This document shows positions 1 to 43,329 of a stretch of DNA of 64,000 nt, piece by piece. The translations under genes were made by a program, and so were the position numbers. The notes under the pieces were generated by a model, which saw nothing but the letters and a program-made list of their open reading frames with translations, was not told the DNA's origin and made no database searches. Positions within the stretch are counted from its first letter, which is position 1, and the number at the start of each line of letters is the position of its first letter. Source of the stretch: Pachyseris speciosa (taxonomy: Eukaryota > Cnidaria > Anthozoa > Scleractinia > Pachyseridae); NCBI GenBank assembly GCA_016490735.1, contig JAEMWC010000213.1:180001-244000 (forward strand). The letters are read 5' to 3'.

Positions 1-1021
1 AATGGTACATAATCGAAGTTCACGGCTTACTCCATCGGCAGCTAGCTCAAGCCGCGGCTTATCCTGGCCTAGGCCGGGCTTTGGGCTGTGCTTATCTTGG
101 CCGCGGCTATGTAAGCCGCGACCAGTGTAAGACGTGGCTTTCTCTCGTATTAACGGCCCTAATATCAGACCTCAATCAACGGTTGAAAATGCCGAGGACA
201 CCGCGTGAGTTAGCGCGACGAAGTGAGGCAGAACGGCAAGCAAGCGTCTCAGAGTGAGGCAAATGTGTGTAGACACAAATGCAATCTCAAAAAACCCTCA
301 GTTATTAATTGCACAGGATACCCAAATTAGGGGTTGCGTTCTCGTACCTCGAACGTAATTACTTTTGTAAAACTCGAGACCAACTTGTGTACTTTTCTTG
401 TAACCTTTTCAGAATACTGGAAGTAATTCACTCAAGTGTACAGTGGAATTGGCCAATGTAGAGGTGTCACTTACTTCTTCGTTGGACACTTCCACTGCAT
501 AGAGTTGATTTTTTTTAAGTAATTCGCGTTTGCTTTGGTTTTGTTTAAGCAAAAACCTTAGATCTGTGGTAATTAACCGATTAAACCCAAACGTCAGTGA
601 TGGAGCAAAGGGGAAGAGAGTAAAAATAATACCTTAACTTGTTTTTTTAAGGGTTAAAAAGGCGAAAACCCGAATAGAGTTCATCTGACTGCAGACCTGA
701 TCACCTAACTTGTTTTCTAATAATTGCTTTCAATTCGACCAAAAGTATTTTTTCGAATTTTTAATTTTCTAATTAATTAATTCATTCATTCATTTATTTT
801 AATCATGTGTGTCGTAACAAACAGTTTACAAGATTATCATGTCAACAAATTAACGACTTGTACAATTTTGAACTCGTTTGCATTGTGCAATTTGCTTTTA
901 GTGAACGGCATTCTCAAACGGGATAAGAAGCTGACAAAGGTTACGACAAGGGTTCGATATCAACCGATTTCGCAGTAAAATTGTACATAAAAACTTGAAT
1001 ACCTTCTTTTCATTTCTTTAG
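1..1021. other. left edge, no gene that can be closed
   Basis: No long open frame is convincing here. The first 130 bases are rich in GGCC/CCGCGGCTTA-type short repeats. A possible 24-nt microexon starting at 413 (after a pyrimidine-rich stretch and AG) resembles microexons at 1022 and 1477, so the putative gene described at 1022-3273 may begin further left. A short frame starting at 190 is basic and Arg/Glu rich but stops after about 20 codons. Confidence 0.4.
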
Positions 1022-3273
1022 AATACTGGGAATAATTCACCTAAGGTACATTTTTTCAGTGTTCAAGGAAGGAGGAGGCTCTAAAATGTTAACTTTTCCT
1101 TCAGATTGCGATGGACAATGTCGAAGAGCTCTCAGGAGAAACCGCAAATGAGGTTGTGGCAGAAATGTTGACAAACGTTTATGCAGAAAACCTAACAGTG
1201 GACGGCACAGAAAATGAAGTAAGTCTGCAATCACCATGCAGTGAAGGAAGATTCTGCAGCTAAACATCGGCTGATAATGCCCAATGCTAGGAACGTGCTG
1301 GACGCAACAGAAAAAGGCACATGCTTTAGTTATCAATATTTAGAAACACAACGGCCAAACAATTTGCTTCATGAAGCATTCCTTTCACCCCCCCCCTGCA
1401 AGCAAGGCTAAGGATGCCCCGAGAGGGCTTGCTCGCAGGCTTGGTGCAATTTGCATACTTTATTTAATTTGTTTAGAATACTTCGAGTAATTCGCTTCCC
1501 GTGAGATGGCTAAAGGAGATGCATTCTTTACAAAAGCGGCTTCCGATATTTCTCCATGACGGAAAAATGGCGGAAGCCGCTTATGGAGAGAACGCAACAG
1601 TGGAAGGCACACAAAAAGCCGCTTCTGAGAAGGCATTTGCTGCAGCCATTTTCATCTTGGCCAAGCGTAACCAAAAACAATGCATTTAAGAATGGTTTCC
1701 GTGAGCTATAATAGCCATTTTGAAGAAAATGTGGCCATTATTTTTTGCTTGCCAGCAGTAAACAAGTCTCCTTTCCTTTCCAGATTTTTACAGTAAAAAT
1801 CCGTGATATTGCTCCTTTAAACAGTGTTTGAACTTACTGAAATCGCACCCGACTCAGTCATCCATAAAAAGCGAATTGGTGACACTCTCAATTGATGAAA
1901 AGGGCAGGAAAGAGGCATGCAAAGAAGATAAAGAGAAATTGGTCTTGACAGGAACCGCACAGGGAGTTTCATGTCCAACGAAGAAGAAACTTTCTGCGTC
2001 TGTCGTTGCAGTCTTTTTCTTTCAAAGAAAAAGACTTCGACGTTAGACACAGAGGTTTGCGTCACTTAATACCTTTCTGCCTGAACATAGAAAACAGTTT
2101 TAAAAATCTATTTCCGCTCTTTTCGTCGCTTAAAGAATTTTCTAGCCCTCGTCGCAGAGTTAATCGAATCCCGGTTAGTAACGTTTGATTGGCCCGTCAC
2201 CAAAAGGCTTTTGTTGACGAGCCAATCATAGCGCGTACTCAAATTCTGGTAATAATTTACAGGAGAGTTTACCAGAAATCGCCAAAGAAGATGCAGGAGA
2301 AAAGGCGGGAGGTGCTTATGCCGCAGAGACCTTGCGGTCTCTGCGGCATAAGCACTTCCCGCCTTTTCGGAAGGCACAGAAGGGGCTGTTTCTCGGCGCT
2401 GACAAGTTATTTGCTTTTTTAATACTGGAGTTAGGACTAATTTAGTCAGTTCTTGTGTTTCAATGTCAAATTTGAACCAAGTATTGAAAAAGCAGTCTTA
2501 AAAAAGTCGACTTTATGTCGTGAATGAGAAATTTTATTGATGGGAGACTCTCATAATGTTTGAAAGCCTAGCCTTGCCAGTCGTATTTAATTTGATTAAT
2601 TGAGTTCTACACGGCACGGTGAGGAATCGTAAGTTGCAAACTTTTCTGGTTTAAGGGTGGACCGACAATTGAAAACATTTTTTTGCAGCGTCAAACGAAG
2701 AAGAGACGGACAAAAAGACGAAAGAAAAAGACTGCATCGGCAGATATGGAGGTTTGTGTGACTCGCCTTTCAGCCGGCCTGAACACAGAAAACAGATTTT
2801 AAATCAATTTTTATATCGTAAGGAATTTCCTTGCTGAGGCTTTTCTTCAGTCTCCGGCTGTGTAGCCGTTCCTTGTAGCTATTCTTCTCTCCGTCAACGT
2901 TTTCAATGCACCCTGTTCAATCTGGAGAAGATTTTGCGACATGGATCAATTGCTGAATTGCTTTTGTGGCGCTTATAGAGCGATTTTCAATCGAATTAAT
3001 CACGATAGGAAAATTCACTCTCTGAATCTTCTTTCACAGAGCAGAGTGACAGATCCTCCGACTGGTTGTCCAGCTATGGTATGTGCGGCAGAACCCATCA
3101 GGAATGCTATACTGAACCACAGGCCTCGTGGAATATGGATAATGTATTACGGCAATCCAAATCCCACTTATCGAGGACTGGCTGTTGTTCCGGTTTCTAC
3201 TCTTGGTTCATTAGCTTGGCCTCAGATTTCCAAAAACTATCAAGCGCAGTACTTTGACATTGAATTTAACTAG
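1022..3273 (+). CDS. putative multi-exon gene of small phase-0 exons, unknown function (3' part)
   Basis: I do not recognise this protein. The best supported exons are 1022-1045 (8 codons, NTGNNSPK), 1105-1218 (38 codons, acidic, ending in GTAAGT), 2689-2751 (21 codons, very Lys/Arg rich, nuclear-signal-like) and a last exon 3040-3273 of 77 codons plus stop. Each starts after AG and contains whole codons, so all are symmetric phase 0. A further possible exon starts at 1858. A polyadenylation signal lies at 3529. The last exon encodes a Pro/Tyr/Trp-containing segment with no motif I know. The microexon at 1022 and the end of the 1105 exon each have a look-alike near 1477 and 1590. The exon chain is inference; some of these may be pseudo-exons. 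Confidence 0.3.
2299..2368. repeat. near-perfect 32-bp hairpin with 6-nt loop
   Basis: Arms 2299-2330 and 2337-2368 are inverted copies with one mismatch (a G/T wobble in RNA) and a six-base loop CTTGCG. A 70-nt RNA hairpin of this quality is unusual for chance. It could be a small fold-back transposon end or a miRNA-like precursor. It sits inside the putative left-edge gene. Confidence 0.75.
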
Positions 3274-3528
3274 AGTGTGGTTTCAAATGAAAATTTGATT
3301 TCGCGGACAAAAGAAAACGTGAATCACGTTTTGATAATTCTGCATCCCGATAATTTCATCTGATGTCTTTGCTTTTGTCAAGAGTCACTTTAGGTGAAAT
3401 ATTTTGGTATCATATTATGATGTGTTATGTTCCCTCCGAGGAGTTCATTGAAGGGGTCTCCTGGAATAACTCGTAATGCATGTAAGTGGAATAGCTGGTA
3501 GTGCTTTTAAGACCCCCACGCCCTGATT

Positions 3529-3534
3529 AATAAA
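3529..3534 (+). terminator. polyadenylation signal AATAAA
   Basis: AATAAA lies about 255 bp downstream of the stop codon of the putative left-edge gene and before the next gene on the same strand. Confidence 0.4.
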
Positions 3535-4019
3535 TTTATTGTGTAAATGGGATACGAATAGCCAATAAGACAAAGACCAAATTCCAAATGGCTTTCAATC
3601 GCTGATCAATCATGACTCTCTCGTAGTTATTTTGCTTTCTTTGTGACACTTAAAAACCCCTCCCTCCCTCCCAACAGCAAATACCTTGCCATAATTTCGT
3701 GTCACGTGTTACACACTTCAGTCCCTCAGTTTTTGTAATGATGGGAATTACTCAAAAAGATGTTTCTTTCCCTTAAACGCCTGTAGTACTTACACTCGCG
3801 TTACTAGTCTCGAGTATTGCGTAAAGTGTTTTAGCCTCCCCCTGCAGGCAATTTGTTGCTAGATAGTTAAAAACTAATCGATATATTCGTCCATTCCTCC
3901 GGCATCTATCCGCCATGGCGAGGACTGAGAAAGAGCTCCGCATGCATACTCGACCCAGGCTGCCGTAAGTTTCGCAATAGTCACGCAAAGTTGCAGTTAC
4001 GTAACGCGCGAAGCAGCTG

Positions 4020-4113
4020 ACTGAATACATGCTAGCTAGCACGATATAAAAATTGCTGGCGTTTTGTTTGTGGTCGTGGAAAGATAATTTACCGTCCAGA
4101 AACTAAAGGCAAA
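4020..4113 (+). promoter_or_regulatory. TATA-type promoter of the HEBP2-like gene
   Basis: TATAAAA at 4045-4051 lies 63 bp upstream of the start codon at 4114, which leaves room for a short 5' leader. Position and sequence fit a TATA box; no transcript evidence is available here. Confidence 0.5.
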
Positions 4114-4779
4114 ATGTTCAGCTGGTTGAAAGGCGAGGAGAAACCGAAGGTGGACACGAGCGAATTTCATGTTCCCGAGAGTTATCGTGGTTCCGAAGGC
4201 CCACGCTTCAAGGTGCTGGAGAGCAAAGACGACTACGAAGTCCGCTTGTATGAAAGCTCGCCCTGGGTTAAGACAAGGTTCGAAGAAGGCAATCTAGAAA
4301 ATTGCTCGAGTACCGGATTTTGGCGCCTGTTTAACTACATAAGAGGCGAGAACGAAGGCGGAAATAAAATAGCTATGACAGTGCCTGTGAATTCGCATGT
4401 GGATCTCGACGACGAGGGAAAGTGCGTAGGTTTCACAATGGGATTTTACATTCCCGCGGAGCACCAGGCCAACCCTCCTGTACCCAAGGAAAGCACAGTA
4501 TTTCATGAAACTGACGAGGGCCGCGTTATGTACGCCACTCATTTTGGTGGGTTCGCGAAAGAGAAAGACTGGCGAGAGAATGTGGCCCAACTCAAAGAAG
4601 CGCTGGATAGGGATGGCAAGGGTTATGTTAAGAACAAATACGTGACTGCTGGACATGACCCACCCTTTCGACTGTTTGGCCGTCACAATGAAGTTTTGCT
4701 CTTTGCAGATCCCCAATCTGCTGCAGAAACGAAGAAACAAGGAGACCAAACGCAAGAATCTGCTGCAGCTAGCGAATAA
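4114..4779 (+). CDS. HEBP2: SOUL-family heme-binding protein, HEBP2-like
   Basis: Single-exon gene of 221 aa. The SOUL/HEBP fold covers about residues 25-200: the YEVRLYESSPWVKT strand near residues 41-54, the TGFWRLFNYIRGENE block near residue 68, the KIAMTVPV strand near residue 87, and the C-terminal PPFRLFGRHNEVLLF near residue 187. These match vertebrate HEBP2 better than HEBP1. Family members bind heme or porphyrins and some affect mitochondrial permeability; function here is inferred from family. No signal peptide is visible (the N-terminus is MFSWLKGEEKPK), so it is probably cytosolic. The C-terminal 20 residues are Gln/Ala/Glu rich and not part of the domain. The start is the first ATG in frame, 63 bp after a TATA box. 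Lack of introns could reflect an old retrocopy or lineage intron loss. Confident family call; the HEBP2 orthology is less sure. Confidence 0.93.
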   Translation: MFSWLKGEEKPKVDTSEFHVPESYRGSEGPRFKVLESKDDYEVRLYESSPWVKTRFEEGNLENCSSTGFWRLFNYIRGENEGGNKIAMTVPVNSHVDLDDEGKCVGFTMGFYIPAEHQANPPVPKESTVFHETDEGRVMYATHFGGFAKEKDWRENVAQLKEALDRDGKGYVKNKYVTAGHDPPFRLFGRHNEVLLFADPQSAAETKKQGDQTQESAAASE

Positions 4780-7614
4780 GTGAATATTGAACATTCGTCT
4801 CGTCTTGTTTACAGTTAACGCATCAATAATCCTTGTCTTCACATTATAAACGTCTTTTCTACTTGTTCAACGTTATGGACTATTATTTAAACAACTTTAG
4901 CAAGATTTTGATGCAAAATGTTTTGTCAGTGAGCTAACACTAAAAATTTCCTTAGAAAGCTTGAAATAATTTTCGTGAAATGAAGCACGAAAATAGTTAA
5001 TCTCGGCTTGCTGTCAGATATTTATGCCAGCGTTTGAACAAGAAACCATCTTATTTTTTATTCAGTGAAAATTTGTATTGAAGACGAATACCTTTTAGCA
5101 AAATTTGAAAACGCTAGGTATGGAAAAGTGAAACAAATATAATCGTTTTTAACGTAAAGCAATGTAAGCGGATTCGGAAATTCCACTCTTCTAGGAGCTT
5201 TGCATGCAAATGTAAATTCAATTAGCCAGAACCATTAGTTCTCAATGGAATAAAAATTTCTGTACGCAATATTTCGATCATTACTGTCGTTGCTTCTTCA
5301 TTGCTGTCGATTTTCAATTCAGGGTAAACCACACTTTTCAAAAAGACGAAACCGGCTAGTCAAAACAAAATCGATAAAGTGCGCTTGAAAGAGTTCCACA
5401 AAAATAGTAATTCTCGACATTGCTTAGAAAACATTTCATAATTAAACATGTTTTATGAAAAAGGAATTGGTCTCCTGGAGAGATTTTTAACTCAAAGGAT
5501 CGGCATGAAAATAAATTTCAGTGTGCCAAAAAGATATTGTTTTAAAGTAAATAATTGTAACAAATTAAATATCAACTTCATAAGTGCGAGTGGGCAAGAC
5601 GAGGGAAAGTGTACGACATCAAGTTTTGAGGAACAATTGCAATTTTATGATTTAACCGAAATAATACCGCGAAAATGTAGCTGACCGCCACATTCATGCA
5701 TGTTTTATATAAAAGCGAAAGGTATGATTTGATCCAATCTGGATCCAATAACTTGAAACCGCTGGCATGACAGTACAGACGTCATTAAAGGACATGCCCA
5801 CGAAATGCAAAATCTGATAATTTGGATCTTTCGTTACAAAAAGAGAAAGATACGACGAAACAGGTCTTGTTATTACTCAGCAAAGACAGCGGTCTCTTGA
5901 TAGTGGAAAATAAAAAAAAAATTCCCGCCAAGATTCCTGCAAGTTCATGAATTCATAGTTTATAAATCTAATTCTTGGAGTTTTAATACCTTTAAGGGAG
6001 CTAAATGTGTCGATATATGTCTGTATATACTTTTCCAGACTTCTTGGCAAAACAAAGGGGAAAAATTAAGAAGGTGAGGTGAGCTTTAACCTCAAAAATG
6101 CTGGCACGTTAAAAAGAAACTAGACCAGTTTATTTTGTCTAGTTTGACTATTGTGGTGTGCTTTGCAGAACAAAATCGGCCCGAAGACACTTAAAACGCA
6201 GTGATTTCCTCGTGAATTTTTAATAGGATAATATCTTTTAATTTGCATGTTTTAATAATATCGATCTTTGTCTTTGAAAATGTCGTCTCAATAATTGTAT
6301 GTTAAAATTATGTAAAACTTTTCTTATCGATTCCTTTCTCCTAATGCATTTCCATCATGAATATAGCTTTCAAATTTTGTTCGGCAATATTTCGTAAGAA
6401 AAAGAAACTTTGTTCTCTTATCGCGCGAGTATGGTTCCAAATGAAAATCATCTTGAAAAAAAATCATCTTCCAAATGAAAGTCATCTTGAAAGATTTTAA
6501 ACGCTGTCTTCGAAAATTTGACACCGATAAAATAAATTTCGAACCGATTTTAGCCATAACTAAAAACAGAGACACCGGTTATAAATATTTCTGATAGGTT
6601 GTATTTCTTAAATTTTAAATTGTACATATGTTTAAGTATTTTATTTTTCCTGTAACTATTGTTTGCTCGACCCCACCAGCAATGGTGATCTTACTTATCG
6701 TGTTAAAATAAAGTTCTCAGTCAGTGAAAAATTGATTTCCCGGACAAAGAATAAATATTTCTTCCCTTACATAAAGATAACGTGAATCACAGCGGTTTTA
6801 ATAACTCTTCATCCCGATCATTTCCACAAAGCGGTCTGATGTCTTTGCTGCGGAGAGAGCCAGATAAAATGTTCAAAAAATTTTTCTTTCCCCGTATTAA
6901 AGCCATCCAGTTTAGGTGAATAGTTTGGTATCATATCAAGCTATACCCTGTCGAAAAATTGGCTTAATTTTATGCGTGAGAAATGAATATTTCATGTTAG
7001 TCCAACCAACCAATCAAGTTGTGTCTAAGGCGCTTGCACCAAAAATGTTTTAAAATTTCCTTGTTTTGTCGTTCATATTTCACTGTTTGGATAGGCTTTA
7101 TCTTTTTAAAGGTTGGGGGAAAGCTAGATGGCCATATCTCATAAGTTTACGCTTGAAGTTACATTTGGAAACAGAAAAAAAAAGTCAAAACAAAGAAGAC
7201 AGCTAGATGGACTTTGTTCCCAATCACAGTTAAAACAGAGGTTAGAGGTACTTTTTCTCGAACACGAACCGTTTGGACATTATGAGTTCTTGTTATATCT
7301 CAAGTACACTGTTGCGCGTTTCTAAGGGCAGCGAGGTTTTTTCCAGTTTGCCAGTGTTCACACTTCGCATAGCTGCTTCGTGTCAAATGGCGCATAAGGC
7401 CTCGGTGATAACCGGCTCGGCACATCATGCCATCCACTCAGTTACGTTCCGTTGTTGATGCAACACTCGACAAAACTATACTTTCGAGAATTAAATAAAA
7501 GATAGGTTTTGAAAATATGTTATGGAGAGACAGGTATCGATCTGTATCTTCAAAGACAAACATATCATGTATAAGTCATTCCCCAGTTGCTCAGTTATTG
7601 CAATTCTCAGATTT
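4780..7614. other. intergenic, no supported gene
   Basis: AT-rich sequence after the HEBP2-like gene. AATAAA-like strings occur near 5249. Short open frames (for example 5448-5684 and 7128-7325) have no recognisable domain, no splice context and codon use like random AT-rich DNA. The 6710-6950 stretch echoes sequence at 3290-3420 (phrases such as GATTTC[GC]CGGACAAA and TTTAGGTGAA), so it is probably a diverged copy of an interspersed repeat. Confidence 0.5.
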
Positions 7615-8926
7615 TATGACGCGCCAAAACGGACAAAAATACTTCCTTGATATATATAAGACTTCTTCTTAATATATAATACTTGTTTCATACAGAGATA
7701 ACTTGATGTAGAAATATCCAGCTCGTTTCCAAATAAACACAACATCTTGTAAATATATAAAACTTCTTTGAATATTTATACAACTTGAGGCATACATACA
7801 AAACTTGGTTTACACAAATAGGACTTGTCAGCTCGGCGCGCCGCAAAAATAAAACTTCTTATCGATTAGATTATTGCTGCAGGGACATATCCCCTCGTGT
7901 GCGTTGACACCTTTTTCACTCGTGCAACATGAATTTCGTGCAAAATTTGTCCCCGCAACATGTCCCATGAAATTCAACAAGTTGAACTCCGTGCGACATG
8001 TTGCAGGGACACATTTTGCACGAAATTCATGTTGCATGAGTGAAAAAGTTGACAACGCACACGAGGGGATATGTCCCTGCAACACGTCCTGAAACATATC
8101 CCGGGAACTTTTTCACAAGTGTGCAAACTTTGCGATTTGGTCCCTGCTACATGTCCCGGCTACATATCCCTGAAACATATCTCTCAGTGTGTACTTAACG
8201 CAATTTTTTCCCCGCTTCATGTTGCAGCAACATGTTTCTGCAACATGTCCCCTCGTGTGGGCCCACCTTTAAGACCTCTTTCGAAGTACTCCGCAAGAGT
8301 TGTAGTTGATTTTCAATGAAAACAAATTCGTTTTAATTTTGTCAAAGTCTTTCATTAGAAGTTTAAAAAGTTTCGTTTCATAGTACTTCAATCGGTGGAC
8401 GAGGGCTCTTCGATATCTCAGAGCAATATTTCTAGATTTTTTCGCCAGCGTGGAAGTGAACATTGTTTACCTTTTTCCTACGATGTTAATAACATTAACT
8501 ATATCAGGCTTCTGGACTATGTGATGTCTATCAACTTAATAAATGTAGATGTAAAATCAGTCTTGCAAAAGGCTTCAGTTGGTCTCCGTTGACTGGCAAC
8601 GCCTTCGTCTGGCATGTTGATTTGGCGGCAGATGCCTGGATACTACCTGTGGTATCGATTTGCAATAATCTAATCGATAAGAAGTTTTATTTTTGCGGCG
8701 CGCCGAGCTGACAAGTCCTATTTGTGTGAACCAAGTTTTGTATGTGTGCCTCAAGTTGTATAAATATTCAAAGAAGTTTTATATATTTACAAGATGTTGT
8801 GTTTATTTGGAAACAAGTTGAATATTTCTACATCGAGTTATATCTATATGAAACAAGTATTATATATTAAGAAGAAGTCTTATATATATATCAAGGAAGT
8901 ATTTTTGTCCGTTTTGGCACGTCATA
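7615..8926. mobile_element. 1.3-kb non-autonomous fold-back DNA element with ~265-bp terminal inverted repeats
   Basis: The left arm 7615-7880 and right arm 8661-8926 are inverted copies, starting TATGACG[CT]GCCAAAACGGAC at both ends and differing by scattered substitutions. Both arms contain a GGCGCGCC core. The interior has no transposase-like frame, so it is non-autonomous. A five-base CAGAT occurs close outside both ends but is not flush with them, so I do not call a target-site duplication. The superfamily is unknown. Confidence 0.85.
7876..8088. repeat. nested palindrome inside the fold-back element
   Basis: Roughly 7876-7970 pairs with 7985-8088: GCAGGGACATATCCCCTCG near the left end returns as its reverse complement at the right, with matching inner blocks around CATGAATTTCGTGCAAAAT. 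The phrase ACATGTCCC/GGGACATGT recurs through 8090-8260. This looks like a second fold-back element inserted in, or forming the core of, the first. Confidence 0.75.
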
Positions 8927-10697
8927 CAGATCAAAGAGATGAACTTTGATTAACTCTGATTCTGCCGACAAGTTCCTAAACTGGCGATTTGAAACCACCA
9001 ACACCGTAACACCATATTAATACCAACCATTTGGGGGAGTTAGTTAGGAATGACTAAGGCTGATGAAGCATTAGGCTTATTTAAACGCTTTTGGGCGTCC
9101 CTGTGTCCCTGGCTTAGATACATGCTTTGTAGAGAGCGGTTTACACTCGATTTTCGAAAGTAATTCTCGTTTGCTATGGTTTTCTTTACTTCGCAGTGTC
9201 ATTGGTTGACAAAACTCGTGCCACTTTCTCCACCATTGAGAGGCATAGCCAAAAACAACTCTGAATTTCCCAGGCTTGGCGCCAGCTACATGTACTTGCT
9301 TCAAATTAATTCTGATGGTTCGTTGCGGTACTTGCGTCCGTTGCGATTGGGTAGAGTGATTACTTTGATTTCGCTTTTGACGAAACTCAATTGAAAGACA
9401 CTCTGGTCGATTTAATACCTCAATTATTAGATCTCTATGAACACATCTGGGGATCTCGAAACAGCTTTAGAATCGACTCCATCTCTCATGGCGTTCTTTC
9501 AAGCTATTTTTTTTTACACTATAACTAGATGGTGAAACGGAGACTGTTCACTATTATACATGGTGATGCATCGATGTAGACTTACTGCAAAGTTTTTGTG
9601 AATTTTTGAAATCCTTTAGCTTGATATAGGATCTAAAGTATATGTTTCAAGTGGTTCTTATTGCCACCCCCAATTTGCAAAATAGCTCTAATAAAGGCGT
9701 CAAACCTTGTTGACAAGATGCTTTCCAATATTCTCGTTGCATAACTTTGGTAGCCCAGGAAAATTACAAGTACACATTGGCTAGCACTGATATAATTTAC
9801 TGGGAATACCAGAATATCCGTTCTTTAGGGGTGATTATGGCCGTGAAGTAGCACCGGGAGAAAACTATTCTGCGTCTTCGCCCTGGTATTAGGTAACTTT
9901 CACCAATAATATTCCGTTTTCTTTAGGAATAACCAGAATAGGAGTGGTTAAAACATCACACCACATTTTCAACCAATCAGAAGTCAAACTAAAACCGCTC
10001 GCACGCGTTTTCCCGCACTTTCACTAGGCGTTCACAACACTCCATATATGGTCACCACCCAGTGAAAGTTTAAAGACGACACAACAACCATCAAAACCAA
10101 CTACCCATGATAACCTCCCTTTAATTACCCAGAAATCTTATATTACTATATCCTGATATCTTATTAAATACAGAAAAATAATTTCTTTCCTGAAGAGAAA
10201 ATTTCGACATTACAGAGTTCTTGGGAAATGAGAAATCTTTTGCATATATGAAACCCTCATTGACTGTGAAAGCCTGTTTTGGGTACAGGTAATAATAGTT
10301 TTTTTCCTTTTTAACATCCTTCTTAATTCAAACTGAGTTATCTGTGCAAACGTCATCATGTTTTAAACCTAGTAGGATTTCCTTTGAGTAACGTTCAGTC
10401 ACCCTTAAAAGTCGTCACGTGTTACTATAATTGTCCAGTTTGTAATCCACTTTCACTTTGTTACTGTGTCGCCAGCTCTTGAAGGATTGCTCTCATGACT
10501 AAAATATTGTTCTTCAAAATGATCTCGTTATCATCTTTGCAATATGAAAGCCAGAATCAGAAAGAGGCTTTGGACAAAATCACGCAAGACTTCCAAATCC
10601 AAGTCCTAAGCCAATCTGAGAGGGTGCCGGATGGTGATCTAAATGCCACCTGATAGAAGATTTTAAACCTAAGGACTATTGTTAAAGCTGACTGATA
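8927..10697. other. intergenic between the fold-back element and the B3GLCT 3' end
   Basis: No gene seen. The stretch ends at the B3GLCT stop codon (minus strand), so its right part should include the B3GLCT 3' UTR. Repeat-like CCAAT-rich sequence occupies 9120-9400 and 9940-10030. Confidence 0.45.
9120..9400. repeat. interspersed CCAAT-rich repeat
   Basis: Contains TTTACACTCGATTTTCGAAAGTAATTC, ATTGGTTGACAAAACTCGTG and GATTGGGT in an arrangement resembling 18180-18352 and 61125-61345 (ATTGGTT/CCAATCAG boxes around a conserved spacing). I read this as three diverged copies of one repeat family. The short frames across it are not genes. Confidence 0.45.
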
Positions 10698-28431
<17,734 letters not shown>

Positions 28432-28561
28432 TCTGTGAGAACTTTAGCCACGATCGAGAACTGCGATAAATGACTGTTTTGTGTTGTGGAGAGAGGGGTC
28501 TGGAAACTATTTGTGTATCGCGGGCTCTATTTATGTATCGCGGGCTCTAGAAAGATTCAAA
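28432..28561. promoter_or_regulatory. bidirectional promoter between B3GLCT and ROGDI
   Basis: Only 130 bp separate the two start codons of these divergent genes. A 20-bp unit CTATTT[GA]TGTATCGCGGGCT is tandemly repeated at 28507-28526 and 28527-28546. No TATA box is in a credible position for ROGDI. Both genes are housekeeping types, which fits a shared TATA-less promoter. Confidence 0.8.

Positions 28562-43329
<14,768 letters not shown>

Noticed and set aside
4294..4842. 182-codon minus-strand frame
   Set aside because: It is the antisense shadow of the HEBP2-like gene; the plus-strand frame carries all SOUL-family motifs.
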